Shown in pieces: positions 21,865 through 33,749 of a DNA stretch of 64,000 nt (its first letter is position 1; every line of letters starts with the position of its first letter). Source of the stretch: Nelumbo lutea (Eukaryota > Streptophyta > Magnoliopsida > Proteales > Nelumbonaceae); contig JAKGHH010000001.1 in the NCBI GenBank assembly GCA_022828595.1, positions 123,206,999-123,270,998 on the forward strand, given 5' to 3'. The notes beneath the pieces are model-generated. The model was not told the origin of the DNA. It saw only the letters and a program-made list of their open reading frames with translations, and made no database searches. The position numbers were made by a program, and so were the translations under genes.

Positions 21865-23710
21865 AATGGTTCAACAAAAGGACAATTCAAAATCTCAAGA
21901 GGTTTAATACAGGAAGACCCTCCATTACACTTTCTTATTGTTATGGAAGGCCTGAGCAGGATGGTGGAAAAAGCCCCGACTTCAGGATATCTAGAGGGTT
22001 TTAAGGTCAATAATAATGGGTTGAAGGTGCCCTTCTTGCAGTTCATAGATGATACACTTTTTTTCTGCAAAGCCAAGGTAATTTAAAATATTTACTTTTT
22101 TGGTTTGAGATGGTGTTAGGACTGAAGATATCTTTCTAAAAGTGAAATGGTGGCAGTAGGGGATGTGCCAAATGTGCAGGACTTGGTTGATTTGTTAGGC
22201 CATAAGGTGGGAAGACCCCCATTCCAAATATCTGGGTCTTCCACTTGGTGCAAAGTTCTTTTCTAAATCTTTGTGGGATCCTGTCCTTGAAAGAATAGAT
22301 TCGAAATTGGCATCCTAGAAGGCTCATTATCTATCCAAAGGAGGTAAGGTAACTATAATCAGAAGTGCTTTGGCAAGCCTTCCAGCCTGTTTCTTCTTAT
22401 CCATCTTCTCAATTCCTTCTGGTGTGGCTAATAAAATAGAGGAGAAAATAAGGAACATCCTCGGGCTGGTTGGAAGGACTCAACCAAATATCATCTGGTT
22501 AACTGGGAGCAGGTGTGTAAACCTTTAAGACAGGGAGGACTTGGAATCAGGAAGGTTAAGTTGTTCAATATTGCTCCTTTGGGAAGGAGGTTCTAGAGGT
22601 TTTCTAATGAAGCAGACATCTTGTGGAGAAAGGTTAAGAAGTAATGGATGGGATGTGATGGATTCCAATCTTTCTTTTGGGTGCGCAATGTGGAAAGGCA
22701 TTTGTAGAGCTTTTGATAAGTTTATTGAAGGCTTAAAGCTCAAAGTGGGGGATGGGAGGAGGCTGCATTTTTGGCTGGACCTGTGGTGTGGGGAGAGTGC
22801 TTTAAAAGATGTGTTCCTGACTCTCTTTAATGTGGCTGTAAACATGTCAACCTCAGTTTCAGATTCTTTTTTGGTGAACAATAGGATTGTATGGTCACTT
22901 TCCTTCAGGGGAAGACTTGATGATTGGGAACCGGATTTGGTGGCTCAACTATTTGAAGTCCTTCAAAATCAACAGATGAACCTGCAAGTTGAAGATACAA
23001 GATTTTGGAAGTCGACAAATTTTTTTTTTTGGTTAATCAGCAATTACCTTTTCCACTTTCCCCTTTACCCCCCCCCCCCCTTTTTTCCCAAAGTGCTGGT
23101 TGCGGGATTTGATTCTGCATCAATGCTGGAACAACCCAGCTCACACACCAACGAGCCAGCCCTCAATTGGTTGGAAGTCGACAAAATCCGGAGAGTTCTC
23201 TGTTAAATCCTTCTATATGGGTCATGTTAGTGAGTCAAGGGCTTTATTCCCTAGTAAGATCATTTGGGGGAATGCAGCTCACTCCAAAGTAAAACTCTCC
23301 CTATGGGTGGCTGTTTTGGAAAAATATTTGATAAAGACCTTGTTGTTGAAGAAAGGTTTTAATATTCTAGATTTGCTTTTTGCTTTCTGTTCCGAAAAGA
23401 GACTTTGAGTCACTTATTTCTGCACTGTAGCTTTAGTGCTTCAATCTGGAACTATAAACTTGCATTGGTGTGACCCTGTGTCAGTGAAGGGTTTATTAGA
23501 AGGCTTGCAAATCCCAGATATGTCTAGAAAAGGGAAGTCATGCCAGTCCTCTATTCTAGCTGCAATTTTGTGGGCCATTTGGCTTGAAAGAAACTGCAGA
23601 ATTTTTTAGCAGAAGTTGGCATCAGAATCAGTGGTGATTAATGCAGCAGTATAGTTCTTAAAGGGATGGCCGTCTGTCCATAGTGTATTTAGAAATGATA
23701 CAGTTTCTCG
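21865..23710 (+). pseudogene. LINE reverse transcriptase and downstream region, decayed
   Basis: Plus-strand fragments in order: RT palm (SRGLIQEDPP, VMEGLSRM, LQFIDDTLFFC with the DD of the catalytic motif) at 21885-22075; a region with VGDGRRLHFWLDLWCGE at 22749-22799; SLSFRGRLDDWE near 22900; KSFYMGHV after 23200; zinc-binding HLFLHCSFSASIWN at about 23411-23452; and LAAILWAIWLERNCRIF at about 23557-23607. Many stops and frameshifts. The left end abuts a copia-like LTR and no 5' part is seen. A SINE sits at 23020-23170. Confidence 0.85.
23020..23170 (-). mobile_element. tRNA-type SINE, 151 bp
   Basis: Flanked by a perfect 15-bp duplication TTGGAAGTCGACAAA (23005-23019, 23171-23185). On the minus strand it starts with an A-box-like GGCTCGTTGG, then a B-box-like AATCAAATCCC at RNA polymerase III spacing, and ends in an A-tail. 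It interrupts the LINE coding region. The family was not identified. Confidence 0.8.
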
Positions 23711-23939
23711 CAGATGAGAAAGTGATTTTGATTAGACTAGAAAATGGGTAAATGCAAAATTAGAACTATCAAACCAAAGAAAGAACATATGCAGTAAAAT
23801 ATTTACTGGAATGAGAAATTCATTAAAAATAAAAAAGAAAGTGGGGGAGAAAAATGAGAAGGGGAACAAACAAAAGGAACCACTCAAAATAAGTGGCCAA
23901 AAATAGCCTGCACAACATGCACAGGAAACAATATCCAGT

Positions 23940-24610
23940 CTGGCAAAGTGAAGACCCACCATAATCATCACCATCAACCAAGCCTTGTACCAACTATATG
24001 GAATCAGCTTAACATATTTTTAATATAATCAAAGTTTCATCGATCAAAAAAAAAACTATATGGGATCGGCTACATGAATCGTGTTTCACCTGTCCATTTC
24101 ATTTAATGTCATATCCATTGTTTAAATTATTGGCACTTAAATCATTTCTTACTACTTCTACCCATGCCCTTTTCCGTCTACCCCTTGCCCTTCTAGCCCC
24201 TTCAAATTGTAACAAACCACTTCTTATGGGTGCTGTTGATGGTCTTCTATGCGCGTGACCAGACCTCCTTAATCTACTCTCTCATTTTATTACCTACTAG
24301 AGCTACTCCTAAGTACCGATGAATGACTTCATTTCTGATCCTATCCTTTAAAGTTTTTCCACTCATCCATCTTAGTATATGCATTTCTTCCACACTCATT
24401 TTCCAGACATATTGTTTCTCGACTACCCAATACTTTTCCCCATACAACATAGCTGGCCTTATAACTGTTTTATAGAATTTTCCTTTCAATCGAAGTGGTG
24501 TTCGCCTATCACATAAGACTCCATATGCACCCCTCCATTTTGGCCCATCCCGCTCTAATTCCTCAAACCTTGTACATATAATATATGCAGTCCATTTGAG
24601 TTTAAAAAGA
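23940..24610 (-). pseudogene. RTE-type LINE, RT C-terminal fragment
   Basis: Minus-strand frame 24550-24274 contains GVLCDRRTPLRLKGKFYKT, IRPAMLYGEKYW, MHILRWMSGKT and RNEVIHRYLGVA, the signature of the RT tail of plant RTE elements. The frame continues past a break with SGHAHRRPSTAPI and WVEVVRNDLSA. The 3' end shows the ATC/GAT-rich tail common in RTE (23961-23978). A 52-bp insert splits it (24002-24053). Confidence 0.8.
24002..24053 (+). mobile_element. Very short A-tailed retro-insert
   Basis: AACTATATGG occurs at 23992-24001 and again at 24054-24063, enclosing 52 bp that end in an A run. The RTE sequence is otherwise continuous across it. It looks like an extremely 5'-truncated LINE insertion; the end TTCATCGATCAAAAAA resembles the LINE end at about 54747-54760. 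Confidence 0.55.
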
Positions 24611-25110
24611 AATGAAAAAATAAGGGGTTGAAGTAAGAGAACAAATGAGGTTGATGACCAACAGAAACCCCTAAGAAAATAAACCAATTTTTACCACTTT
24701 GCTTCAATTATCCATAATAAGGTTGAGATTGGAGATAAGGTACCCTATAGAAATTGAGCAAGGTGGATAAGGTTGAGATCAATAGACATCCTACCGAATT
24801 TTCATTTGACTGAGATATACAATTAGGCTGTAGAAAAGATTTCATTTTACAATGAAAATGCAACCAATTCTTTATATGATAGAGTACTGGAGAAATCAAT
24901 ATATATCCAATAGGACATGCATATGAGGATGTTTAAATGAATGATAAGGAAGACCATGAAGGATAAAATTAGAAATAAGCTCAAGATGGAAATTAGGAAT
25001 AACAAAGACACAAGAGACAACTAAGATGTTCTGATCATGCTTATAGAAGACTAATAACTAAACTAGAAAGTAGGTACTTGGTGCATGTTTAAGGCTAAGA
25101 GACAAGCAAA
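24611..25110. other. Non-coding between RTE fragments
   Basis: No gene recognised; short repeats of AGGATAAAATTAGAAATAAG type. Confidence 0.4.
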
Positions 25111-25640
25111 AGGGATAACTATAGTCATCATCACCATTTAAGCCTTATCCCAGATATATTGGAGTCAGCCACATAAATCCTGTTTTGCCATTGCATTCTG
25201 TTTAATGTCATATCCATTGTTAAATTATGAGCTTAAATCATTTCTTACTTACTTTAACCCATGTCCTTTATGGTCTGCCCCTAGCCCTTCTAACCCCTTC
25301 AACTTGTAACTGATCGATTTTCCTTATGGATGTTGTAGGTGGTCTTCTATGTGCTTAACCAAACCATGTAAGTCTACTTTTTCTCCTTTTATCACCTAAT
25401 TGGAATCATTCCTATGTTCCTTTGAATGACTTCATTTCAAACCCTACCCATTCTATTTTTTCGACTCATCTATCTCAGTATACACATTTCTGTCACTCTT
25501 TTTTTTTTTTTCGGACATGTTTCTTGACTGTCCAACACTCTGGTCTGTAGATCATTGCTGGCCGTGGCCAGCTGGCCTTACAACTGCTTCATAGAATTTT
25601 CCTTTAAATCCAAGTGGTATTCGCCTGTCACATAAGACTG
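25110..25640 (-). pseudogene. Second RTE-type LINE fragment, more decayed
   Basis: Parallels 23950-24520 on the same strand: the CATCATCACCAT tail, then the same order of sequence (TTAATGTCATATCCATTGTT, TTCTTACT, CATAGAATTTTCCTTT, CATAAGACT). No open frame survives. Confidence 0.75.
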
Positions 25641-26120
25641 GGAAGACCAAGGATAATATAGTATGATTTAAAACGGTGAGAAAGACAAAGAGCACTTATG
25701 ATATGCTAGAAGAAATGGCTCCTAGATGGAGAAGAATCGTGGAACGAAATGCACGTAAATGAGTGCAAGTAGTTGAGGTAATGATTATTTTTTAGTTCAC
25801 TGGTTTCTTTAAAACTATTGCAGAAAACAACTAGCAAACTATTTAGGAGCTGATGAATTCAGAAAAAAAAAATAGTCAAATAATTCAATTTTTCATGTGC
25901 AAATCAGAGTAATCGAATAGATATTTTGTAGCATGTGTTTCCAGATATACATAATAGAACCTGAAGAGAATACCCAATTGATCGATCTCCTGCTAAATCG
26001 AAGTATGAGAATTGTGGAGACAACACAATATAAGGGTAATTTTTATAAGCAATAAAAGGACAAATTTTTAATCAATTAAAAGAACAAAAGGGGAATTTTG
26101 TAGAGACACACCGGTAAAAG
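25641..26120. other. Non-coding; downstream flank of the small host gene
   Basis: Nothing recognised. It would contain the 3' UTR of the minus-strand gene ending at 26121. Confidence 0.4.
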
Positions 26121-26534
26121 TCAGCTAGAGAGCTTCTGGAGTTGCTGAGAAGCAAAAGAGATGAGGGATTGGAGCTTAGCCCTGGCAGCTGTCTTATCAG
26201 GTGGACATTTGGAGAGAGAGATGTGCAGAGAGTGGAGAGCCTCGTTGAGCTTGCCTGCGGCCAAGGCTGCACAGCCGGCTTTGTAGGCTTCGTCTGCCAG
26301 CCGAGCATCGTATTGTGGAAGTGTGTCAGGCCCTGAGCTTTTCTTGGAGGAGGATGAAGAGGAGGACAAGGAGGCATGAAGGAGAACGGTGGCATGGGCG
26401 TACTCAGAAGCAGTGATGGCTGCATCAATCTCCGCCATTAGAGCTTCAGGTGTGGAGGGTATGCTTTTCACGCCGTCGAAGACGCTCCAATGAGGCCCTC
26501 TCTCCCCGGATGACGACCCCATCCCTCCACCCAC
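26121..26534 (-). CDS. Small conserved plant protein, TPR-like, function unknown
   Basis: Intact single-exon frame of 137 codons ending TGA at 26123-26121. Two ATGs are possible: 26534 (MGGGMGSSS) or 26522 (MGSSSGE); the second is where I recall relatives starting. Order: N-terminal WSVFDGVKSIPSTPEALMAEI, a helix with EYAHATVLL, a Ser-rich low-complexity stretch (about residues 56-66), then DEAYKAGCAALAAGKLNEAL followed by SLSKCPPDKTAARAKLQSLI, which reads like one tetratricopeptide-type helix pair. I recognise it as a family of uncharacterised plant proteins; no biochemical role is claimed. A (GA)n tract (26598-26627) in the presumed 5' UTR and a Tourist-like MITE at 26649 lie upstream. Length, composition and absence of stops support a working gene, unlike the surrounding repeats. 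Confidence 0.8.
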   Translation of the reverse strand: MGGGMGSSSGERGPHWSVFDGVKSIPSTPEALMAEIDAAITASEYAHATVLLHASLSSSSSSSKKSSGPDTLPQYDARLADEAYKAGCAALAAGKLNEALHSLHISLSKCPPDKTAARAKLQSLISFASQQLQKLSS

Positions 26535-26648
26535 ACGTCCAACTCTAACCGGGCCCTCAGAAATCAGAATTCAGAAATCAAACACGAGACGAGGGAGGAA
26601 GAGAGAGAGAGAGAGGAGAGAGAGAACCATCTTATTTCATACCAATAA

Positions 26649-26774
26649 GGCTGTGTTTGGTTTGCAAGAAAAGGTAGGGAAAGTGTGAAACCCTGCAAGA
26701 TTTGTATTGATATGTATAGGTTTGATTTGATGTTTTCCTTCGTTTTCCTACCTTTTCTTTTAAACCAAATACAG
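26649..26774. mobile_element. Tourist/Harbinger-like MITE upstream of the small gene
   Basis: Left end GGCTGTGTTTGGTTTG after TAA (26646-26648); right end AAACCAAATACAG is its inverse but the last bases are altered. Subterminal AAAAGGTAGGGAAAG and CCTACCTTTTC also pair. Related to 58789-58870. Confidence 0.6.
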
Positions 26775-27943
26775 AAAGGATCAAATCAACAAAGACAAAT
26801 TATCTGATCAGCGATCAACACTCAACAGTTCAACACCCTGTTAGCCTCTGTTTCCCAAATTCTCTTAAACAGAAAAATACATCTTTTCCTGTTTGTTACT
26901 TGCTGGATGCTTGTTTGACCTCTCTCTACAGGGGGAAAAAGAGGTTTGTCCCGGTTTTAGAACGCTGTCCAGTGTCAAGCGTAAATTGGCGTTGGGAACG
27001 GAGTTAAAGCTGCAAGGATTGGATCGAATTTGGTAAATTTGTATATCTGATCCGATCCGATAAGGAATTCAAATAATATTATATTATTTAAATATATGCA
27101 GAATATATAATATTTCATAACTAATGGAATCGGATCGGGGGATATTCAAATTAATCCGTTAACTAAACGGATCGACTTTTCCGATTCGATCCAATTTGTT
27201 AAATCAAAAGGGGTATCTGAATCTGGTTCTTACTGGATCAAATTTCGATTTCAAATTGGATCTGATTTGACTTATTGACAGCCCTAAATAAGTAAATGGA
27301 ATATATCTTCAAATTGCAGAAAATTAGGCTTTCCAACAGATTGCCGTCCTTTACCTCGAGGGTAATGATATTTAATCCCTCAAACTTTCATTTTAGATTG
27401 AGATTAGCTCTGAATTTTCAGATTCCAGCACTTTGACCCCACCATCAGCATTCCCCAGGTTAACTTCTGTAAAGATTCTCACACAATTGTCCTATGGTTA
27501 AACATTTCCAAACCCTTACTGCCTTTATATCATTTTATGAGAAGAATTGATAAAATACAATAACAGATAAAAAGTAAAGAAAAGTAGGAAATTGTAGAAA
27601 ATACAAGAAATACTACAAAAAATAAAGAAAAGGAAAAAATAAAACAAAACGCAAAAAAACAGAAAATTGCAGAAAATATAACGAGGAAAAAGAAAAACAC
27701 AAAAGACCCTAAAAGTTGCAAAAAAAATACAACCAAAAGGAAATTGACAAAAGAAAAATACAAAAAGTTGCAAAAAAGGAGAAAAATGAGGAAAATATAG
27801 AAAAAAAGAAATTTATAAAATATATATATATATAGGACTTTGAATGGACATTTTGTAATTTTATCTTTACCATCAAGCCCAATAACAAGGTAGGGTCAAG
27901 ATACTAGAATCTCAAAGTTAACTGTGGGTCTTTGCCACTATCA
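26775..27943. other. Non-coding, probable degraded MITE and A-rich tract
   Basis: 27005-27290 is rich in GGATC/GATCC words and ends TTGACAGCCCT, suggesting an old hAT-type MITE without clear duplication. 27540-27815 is an A-rich low-complexity tract; its antisense frames (Phe/Leu/Cys-rich) are artefacts. Confidence 0.5.
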
Positions 27944-28262
27944 CACAAATTTCATGTATAAATGCAAATACAAGAAAAATGAAGATAAATTCAAATAAAT
28001 TGATTTATTTTATATATATATTTGAAACAAATGTGATACAAACTCTTTGGATTTGAATTCTTTTACAAAAGAGATAGAACCTTTGATTCTCTTTTGATGA
28101 TGTTCTTCTTGCAACTAGAAGATTAGGATTTGAATTGAAGCCAAGGATTAGATGACATGCTCATGTACTTTAGACAGTGATGAAGATTCCTTCCTTTAAT
28201 TGGACTTTGAAAAATTGATCAAGAGAATGATTCTGTAAGACTTCAAGAGTATTGCTGTTTTA
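27944..28262 (-). repeat. LTR fragment of the gypsy family at 41920
   Basis: Matches 41928-42245 in the same orientation (CAAATACAAGAAAAATGAA, GGATTTGAATTC, GATAGAACC/GATAGAGCG, GACTTCAAGAGTATT). Similarity stops at about 28262, so it is truncated before the promoter. Confidence 0.8.
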
Positions 28263-30524
28263 CTTAGGGATTGTGTTAATGTTAGTATCATCAGCATGAG
28301 CACAAACTTGCCTATTTTACTTAGGGATTGTTTAGCAAATCTTTCTAAGTAGATCTTTCAATAATCAATAGGCAAGAAGAAGGGTTGAGCTTTCAGAGTT
28401 TTGTCTTTAAAGATCAAGACTGTTTGGATTGTGTCATGGTCTATCTAACTATTAAAAATAGCTGGGCCAGCTATTTTCAGCATAGAAAGACCAAAAGATT
28501 TATTTGAAACTTCCAATTTTTCATCTTTTTTGGTCTTTTCTGCATGCCCATCTTCACATCTTCCAGTTTTCTCGTTGTTTTTGGTCTTTCGATAGTTGTT
28601 GGACAATGTCTTGGAGTTTCGTATGCCATGAGCTCAATGATTGCGACCTAACATTTGTAGGGAATAATCCCATGGGAAATTCTCATCAAGGTCCGTGGTG
28701 GATGTAAAGGGCTTAGCCTGAAACCTATCATGCTCCATTATTTGAGCATGTGCTAGTAAATTTTTATTGTCATGAAGATATTGCTATTTGTCAAAATTCA
28801 TGGGTGGATTTTGATTGGTTAAACATCTTTGGATACTATCTTTCTTGTATCATAGATTTTCTCCTACTATAGATGTCCCATCTAATCATCATCTATAGCA
28901 TGATCCTTCCTGATGCTTTGTACAAACACTTTGTGTAGCAATTCTACCATATACAACACATGCCTCAAGTATGTGTATTTATTTGATGAGATTTTACATT
29001 TTATATAAAGGAAAGAAAGGTGTTGTTTGAATGCTATCTTTCTCTTCTTATTTTGCTTCATTCCAAAAGGAAAGATGTACTTAATTGTTGAGCCAAATTT
29101 AGAAACTTCCAACTATGAGATGTCCATAATAGTGGAACCTTTTAGAATTTGAAGGAGAATAGCAACCATTCTCGTTATGGTTACTGCAATCAAGACATGC
29201 CTACCATTGTTAGCATTCCCATTATCATTATTAATGTCATTGTTTCATATCCCTTAAGACCAGCGCAAGGCCCCTTAGAATAGTTGAGATGAGGAGACCC
29301 CTAGGACTATTCATGAAATTGATTAAATCGACCAATTCGACCAATTTGGCCCAACTCAACCTGAAAATCCGAGATGTCGGGTTGGTTTCGGTTTGGTTGT
29401 GTATAAATCAATCAAAATCGAACCGACCCGATTGTTATATACATGTAGTTGTTAAAGCTCCTTTCTCTTCAAATTCAATACTTTCACAATCCCAAGAAAT
29501 CTGAAAAAAAAAAATAAAGAACTGACCGTAACAAGGCCTACACCAACCTACTATTTATTTATCTTCTTAATAAAACAATGGAGTTACAAGTAAAAAGCTG
29601 ACAAGCAGATATTGATGGCTAACAATGCCAGAAAAGCTGTCAATGATAATATTTTATCATAAAAAGCTACTATTATTAATTTGGATGATTTTCTATGTAC
29701 GCAAATTGAAAAAAAAAATCTTTTTAAATTAGGATTTAAAAAAAGGAGAATGCCGGTTCGGTTTCAAACCAATTAAACCGACCTTAGGTACATTTAATTT
29801 TTATCATTTTTTTATTCACTTTGGTTCGTTTTGGTTGGTTTATAAGTCAACCTGAGGTTTAATTCGATTGATAAAACATGTCAAACCAAGAGAGTTTTCT
29901 ATAATGTAGATGAGAAATTGGGTGATCACACCACACCCCAACAGGATAGCTATTTTGCACCATGGACAAAAATGTGTATATTGATCCATACCACACCTTA
30001 ATGGGCGTTCTAAAAGGTGTGATACATTTCTGTTCACATCTTGTGTTTGATTCCATGCATCTCAAGTACAACATGTAAGATTATGTATGCCATTAATCAT
30101 TAAAATACAATATTTTATTTTTTAGTAATATATATAATAGAAAAAACATTAATAAATTACAAAAAATAATATTAATAATAATATTTAATAACAAATAAAG
30201 ATATTAATATTAACTAAAATTTGTAATAATAATAGTAATTAAAAAATAAGTATTAGTATTAGTAAAAATAATATTAATAATTAATGATTAATAAAATAAT
30301 GTTAACAACAATTAACAATATTAATAATAATATTTATAATATTTGATACTAATTAATAATATTGTTACTAATTACTAATAATTAACAATGATTAATAATA
30401 TTAATGAAAATAATATTCAAAACTTATTAATTAATAAAAAATATTATTGATAATATTACTAATATTGTTTTATGAAGTTATTGACAATTTGACATCACTA
30501 CTATTTATTTATGTAAAATAACAG
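28263..30524. other. Non-coding; AT-rich tract
   Basis: 29270-29880 has scattered AACCGAC/GGTTCGG words suggestive of a degraded MITE. 30090-30470 is a TAATAT-rich low-complexity block. No gene recognised. Confidence 0.45.
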
Positions 30525-32000
30525 GGTTTTCAAAACCATACTAAACCGGATGGTCAGACTGGAAAAACCGGGAACCGATCAGGTAACCGGTTCTATTTTT
30601 CGCCAAAATTGGATTTTGGCCAAAAATGTTGATTTGGTCAGCAAACCGCTGACCAGGCGATTGAACCATTCGAATAGTTCAAATCGTTCAACGGTTTTGA
30701 TCATTTTTTATTTTTTCTATCAAAATTGGTCAACCGTTCGACCCAGGAACCGGACCCCTAACCGGTTCGTTCTCCGGGTTGGTTTTAAAAACCTTGTAAT
30801 AAATCATAAAATATACATTTATCCAATTAAATGTTATTACTTTTTCCATGGTTTTCAAAACCCAACTGAAAAAACCAGGAATCAATTAGGTAACCAGTTC
30901 CGTTTTTTGCCAAAATTGGATTTTGGCCAAAAAACTTTGATTTGGTCAGCAAACCACTGACTCGGGCGGTTGAGCTGGACCCTTGACCGGTTCGTTCTCT
31001 GGGTTGGTTTTAAAAACCTTGTAAAATAATAAATAATAAAATATACATTTATCCAATTAAATGTTGTTACCATTTTCATGGTTTTCAAAACCAGATCGGA
31101 CCAGACGATTGGAATAGAAAAAATCGGGAGCCGATCAGGTGACCGGTTCCATTTTTTGCCAAAACCAGATTTTGGCCAAAAAACATTGATTTGGCCAGCA
31201 AACCGTTGACCTGGGCAGTTGAACTGTTCAATGGTTTTGATTGTTTTTTATTTTTTTATTTTTCTATCTGAATAGGCCGACCATTCGACCCAGGAACCGA
31301 ACCCCTGACTAGTTCGTTCTTCGAGTCGGTTTTAGAAACTTTGTAAAATAATAAATAATAAAATATACATTTATCCAATTAAATGTTATTACTTTTTCCA
31401 TGGTTTTCAAAACCGAACTGAACCAGACAGTCAAGTAATCATTTTTGTTTTTCGCCAAAACCAAAATTTGGCCAAAAAACGTTGATTTGGTTTTGGTTAG
31501 CAAACCGTTGACCTGGGCAGTTGAACCATTTGAATCATTCAACGGTTTTGATCATTTTTTATTTTTTTTATCAGAACGGGTCAACTATTCGACCTAGGAA
31601 CTAGAGCCCTGACCTGTTCATTCTCCAAGTCGGTTTTAAAAACCTTGTAAATAATAAATAATAAAATATACATTTATCCAATTAAATGTTATTACTTTTT
31701 CCATGGTTTTCAAAATTGGACCAGATCGGAAGGTCAGACCGGAAAAACCGGGAACCTGTCAAGTGACTGTTTTGTTTTTTCACCAAAACTGGATTTTTGC
31801 CAAAAAACATTGATTTGGTCAGCAAATCGCTGACCCGAGCAGTTGAACCGTTCGAACCGTTTAACGGTTTTGACCATTTTTTATTTTTTTTATTTTTTTT
31901 TGTCAGAAGGGGCTGATCATTCAATTCAAATGATCGGACCGTTTGACCCGGGAACCGAACCCTTGACTTTTTCATTCTTCGGGCGTTTTTAAAAACCTTG
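30525..32000. repeat. Tandem array of about five MITE-plus-spacer units (~230-320 bp)
   Basis: Units start at about 30525, 30847, 31078, 31399 and 31701 with GGTTTTCAAAACC or a variant, and end near GGTTTTAAAAACCTTG. An almost identical AT-rich spacer (TAAAATATACATTTATCCAA) separates them. The second unit is shorter by an internal deletion. Because the spacer repeats too, this is tandem amplification rather than independent insertions. A single diverged relative is at 58095-58403. Confidence 0.85.
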
Positions 32001-32751
32001 ACTTTTTCATGAAAACTCAAATAGCATGATATATGTAACGGTAAAAATTAGATGCAAAGTATGGGATAATTCCTCATCCCATGCAACAGGATAGCATGAT
32101 TTAATCCACAAGATAAACCCGTGGACGATTAATTGGTCCGTGATGTGGACTAATCCATAAGATAGTGTGGATTGATCCACACCATGAACCAACTAAGCGC
32201 ACTAAGCAATCATGGTACAAACCAAAACTCAATATATCTTGGGTGTTCCATGAAACCGAACACCACCCAAACCGATCCTGCATGTGAAGAGCCCTAGAGA
32301 CTCCTGAGGCGCTTCTGCTAGGAAACTTGTTGAGAGCCATAACAAATTTCTCTATAAGTTACTTATTAAGGCTGTTGGAGTTATTCTTCACTACTACAGT
32401 GCTAGATGCATCATGTCAACTTGTCCTAGCACCAAGGAGGTTGTTCATTCCATGGAATCGGCTCTTGTTTAGAGGTAAAGCTAACACATCATCCTTTAAC
32501 TTTGTTCTTTATGCATGTAGCGTTTTTTACTCTTCTTTCGATGATACAAATAGTTAAAGGCATCAACATCCAACATACTTGATCTCTGTACTTATTTTTG
32601 GGTATCCACATTAAGTCTCCAAATCCCTTTTTTCTCATTTCTTAGAATGACATTTGGGATGATTCATAAAATAGGACTTTGTAGTCACATTCTTCTTTTC
32701 CCACTCATCACACTTGGGGCGATTCATAAAAACTTAATTCGGAAACACATA
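32001..32751. other. Non-coding
   Basis: 32060-32200 has repeated words (AATCCACA, GGATTGATCCACACC), also loosely present near 29940-30000. No gene seen. Confidence 0.4.
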
Positions 32752-33749
32752 GGCCTCGTTTGCTTTCCGGTAAGTTACTTATTTGGGTAAATGCAGTTTC
32801 TTGGGTAAGTTTTTCTTGGGAAATACTTATCCGAGAAAGTGTATTTACCCATATTCTTTTATTTCTCATGTAAATAAGGCAATGACCATTTTAGCCATAA
32901 AAATCCATTATTAAAAAGGGCATTTTTGTCCCATTCAAGTGTTGGCAACTTTCTCCTAGGTGGGAAAGTTATTTACCCACTTAGGAGATGGGTATTACTT
33001 ACCCGGGTAAGAGATACTTAGGAAAATAAACTTTCCCTGTCCCCACATAAATCTGAAAAAAGAACATGGGATTCTTGGTCAATGGGAACCAAAATCCCAT
33101 TTACCAGCTTTCCCCCCTCTCAAAATCCGAAAAAAGAACGTCCCCATAGTGGTAATAAACAACTCATATAGTTCCTCTTCCTCTTGCCTTCCTATTCCTA
33201 CCCTCATTTCCCATTCACTAGCATGACTTTCCCAGGTTTGATATTTGTAATGTGCTACAAGCCAATTCAAGACCCCTATAACCAATTTGCTTTACACATG
33301 CAAGCTCCTCAAATAGCAACGTCCTGAACAATATTGGCACCAACACGCCTCTATTGCCTTAGAAAATTGAATTATAATTTATGTTAGTTTTCATTTAGGA
33401 GGCGTTCATTTTTTGGATTTTGAGAGCGGGAAAAGTTGGTTAATGGGATTTTGATTCCCATTGATCAAGAAACCCATGTTCCTTTTTGAGATATATGTGG
33501 GGATTAAGGAAAGTTTCCCGCCTGGGTTAGTGATACCCATCTCCTAGGGGAAAGTCACAAACACTTGAATGGGACAAAAGTGCCCATTTCAATAATGAAT
33601 TTTTATGACTAAAATGGTCATTGCCTTGTTTACATGAAAATAAAAGAAAAAGGATAAAGGCAATTACCCGGGTAAGTCTTTCCTGAAAAACACTTACCCA
33701 CATAAGTGCATTTACCTAGGAAAGTAACTTACGAGAAACAAATGGGGCC
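32752..33749. mobile_element. Foldback element, ~1 kb with long inverted arms
   Basis: Left end GGCCTCGTTTGCTTTCC, right end inverse GGCCCCATTTGTTTCTC. Arms 32752-33140 and 33405-33749 are inverted copies along most of their length (for example GGCAATGACCATTTTAG at 32879 and CTAAAATGGTCATTGCC at 33609). A 265-bp loop separates them. Possible 3-bp duplication ATA/TTA is imperfect. Confidence 0.8.

Noticed and set aside
27525..27773. Two Phe/Leu/Cys-rich frames (77-82 codons), membrane-protein-like
   Set aside because: Antisense reading of an A-rich low-complexity tract; two overlapping frames look alike.
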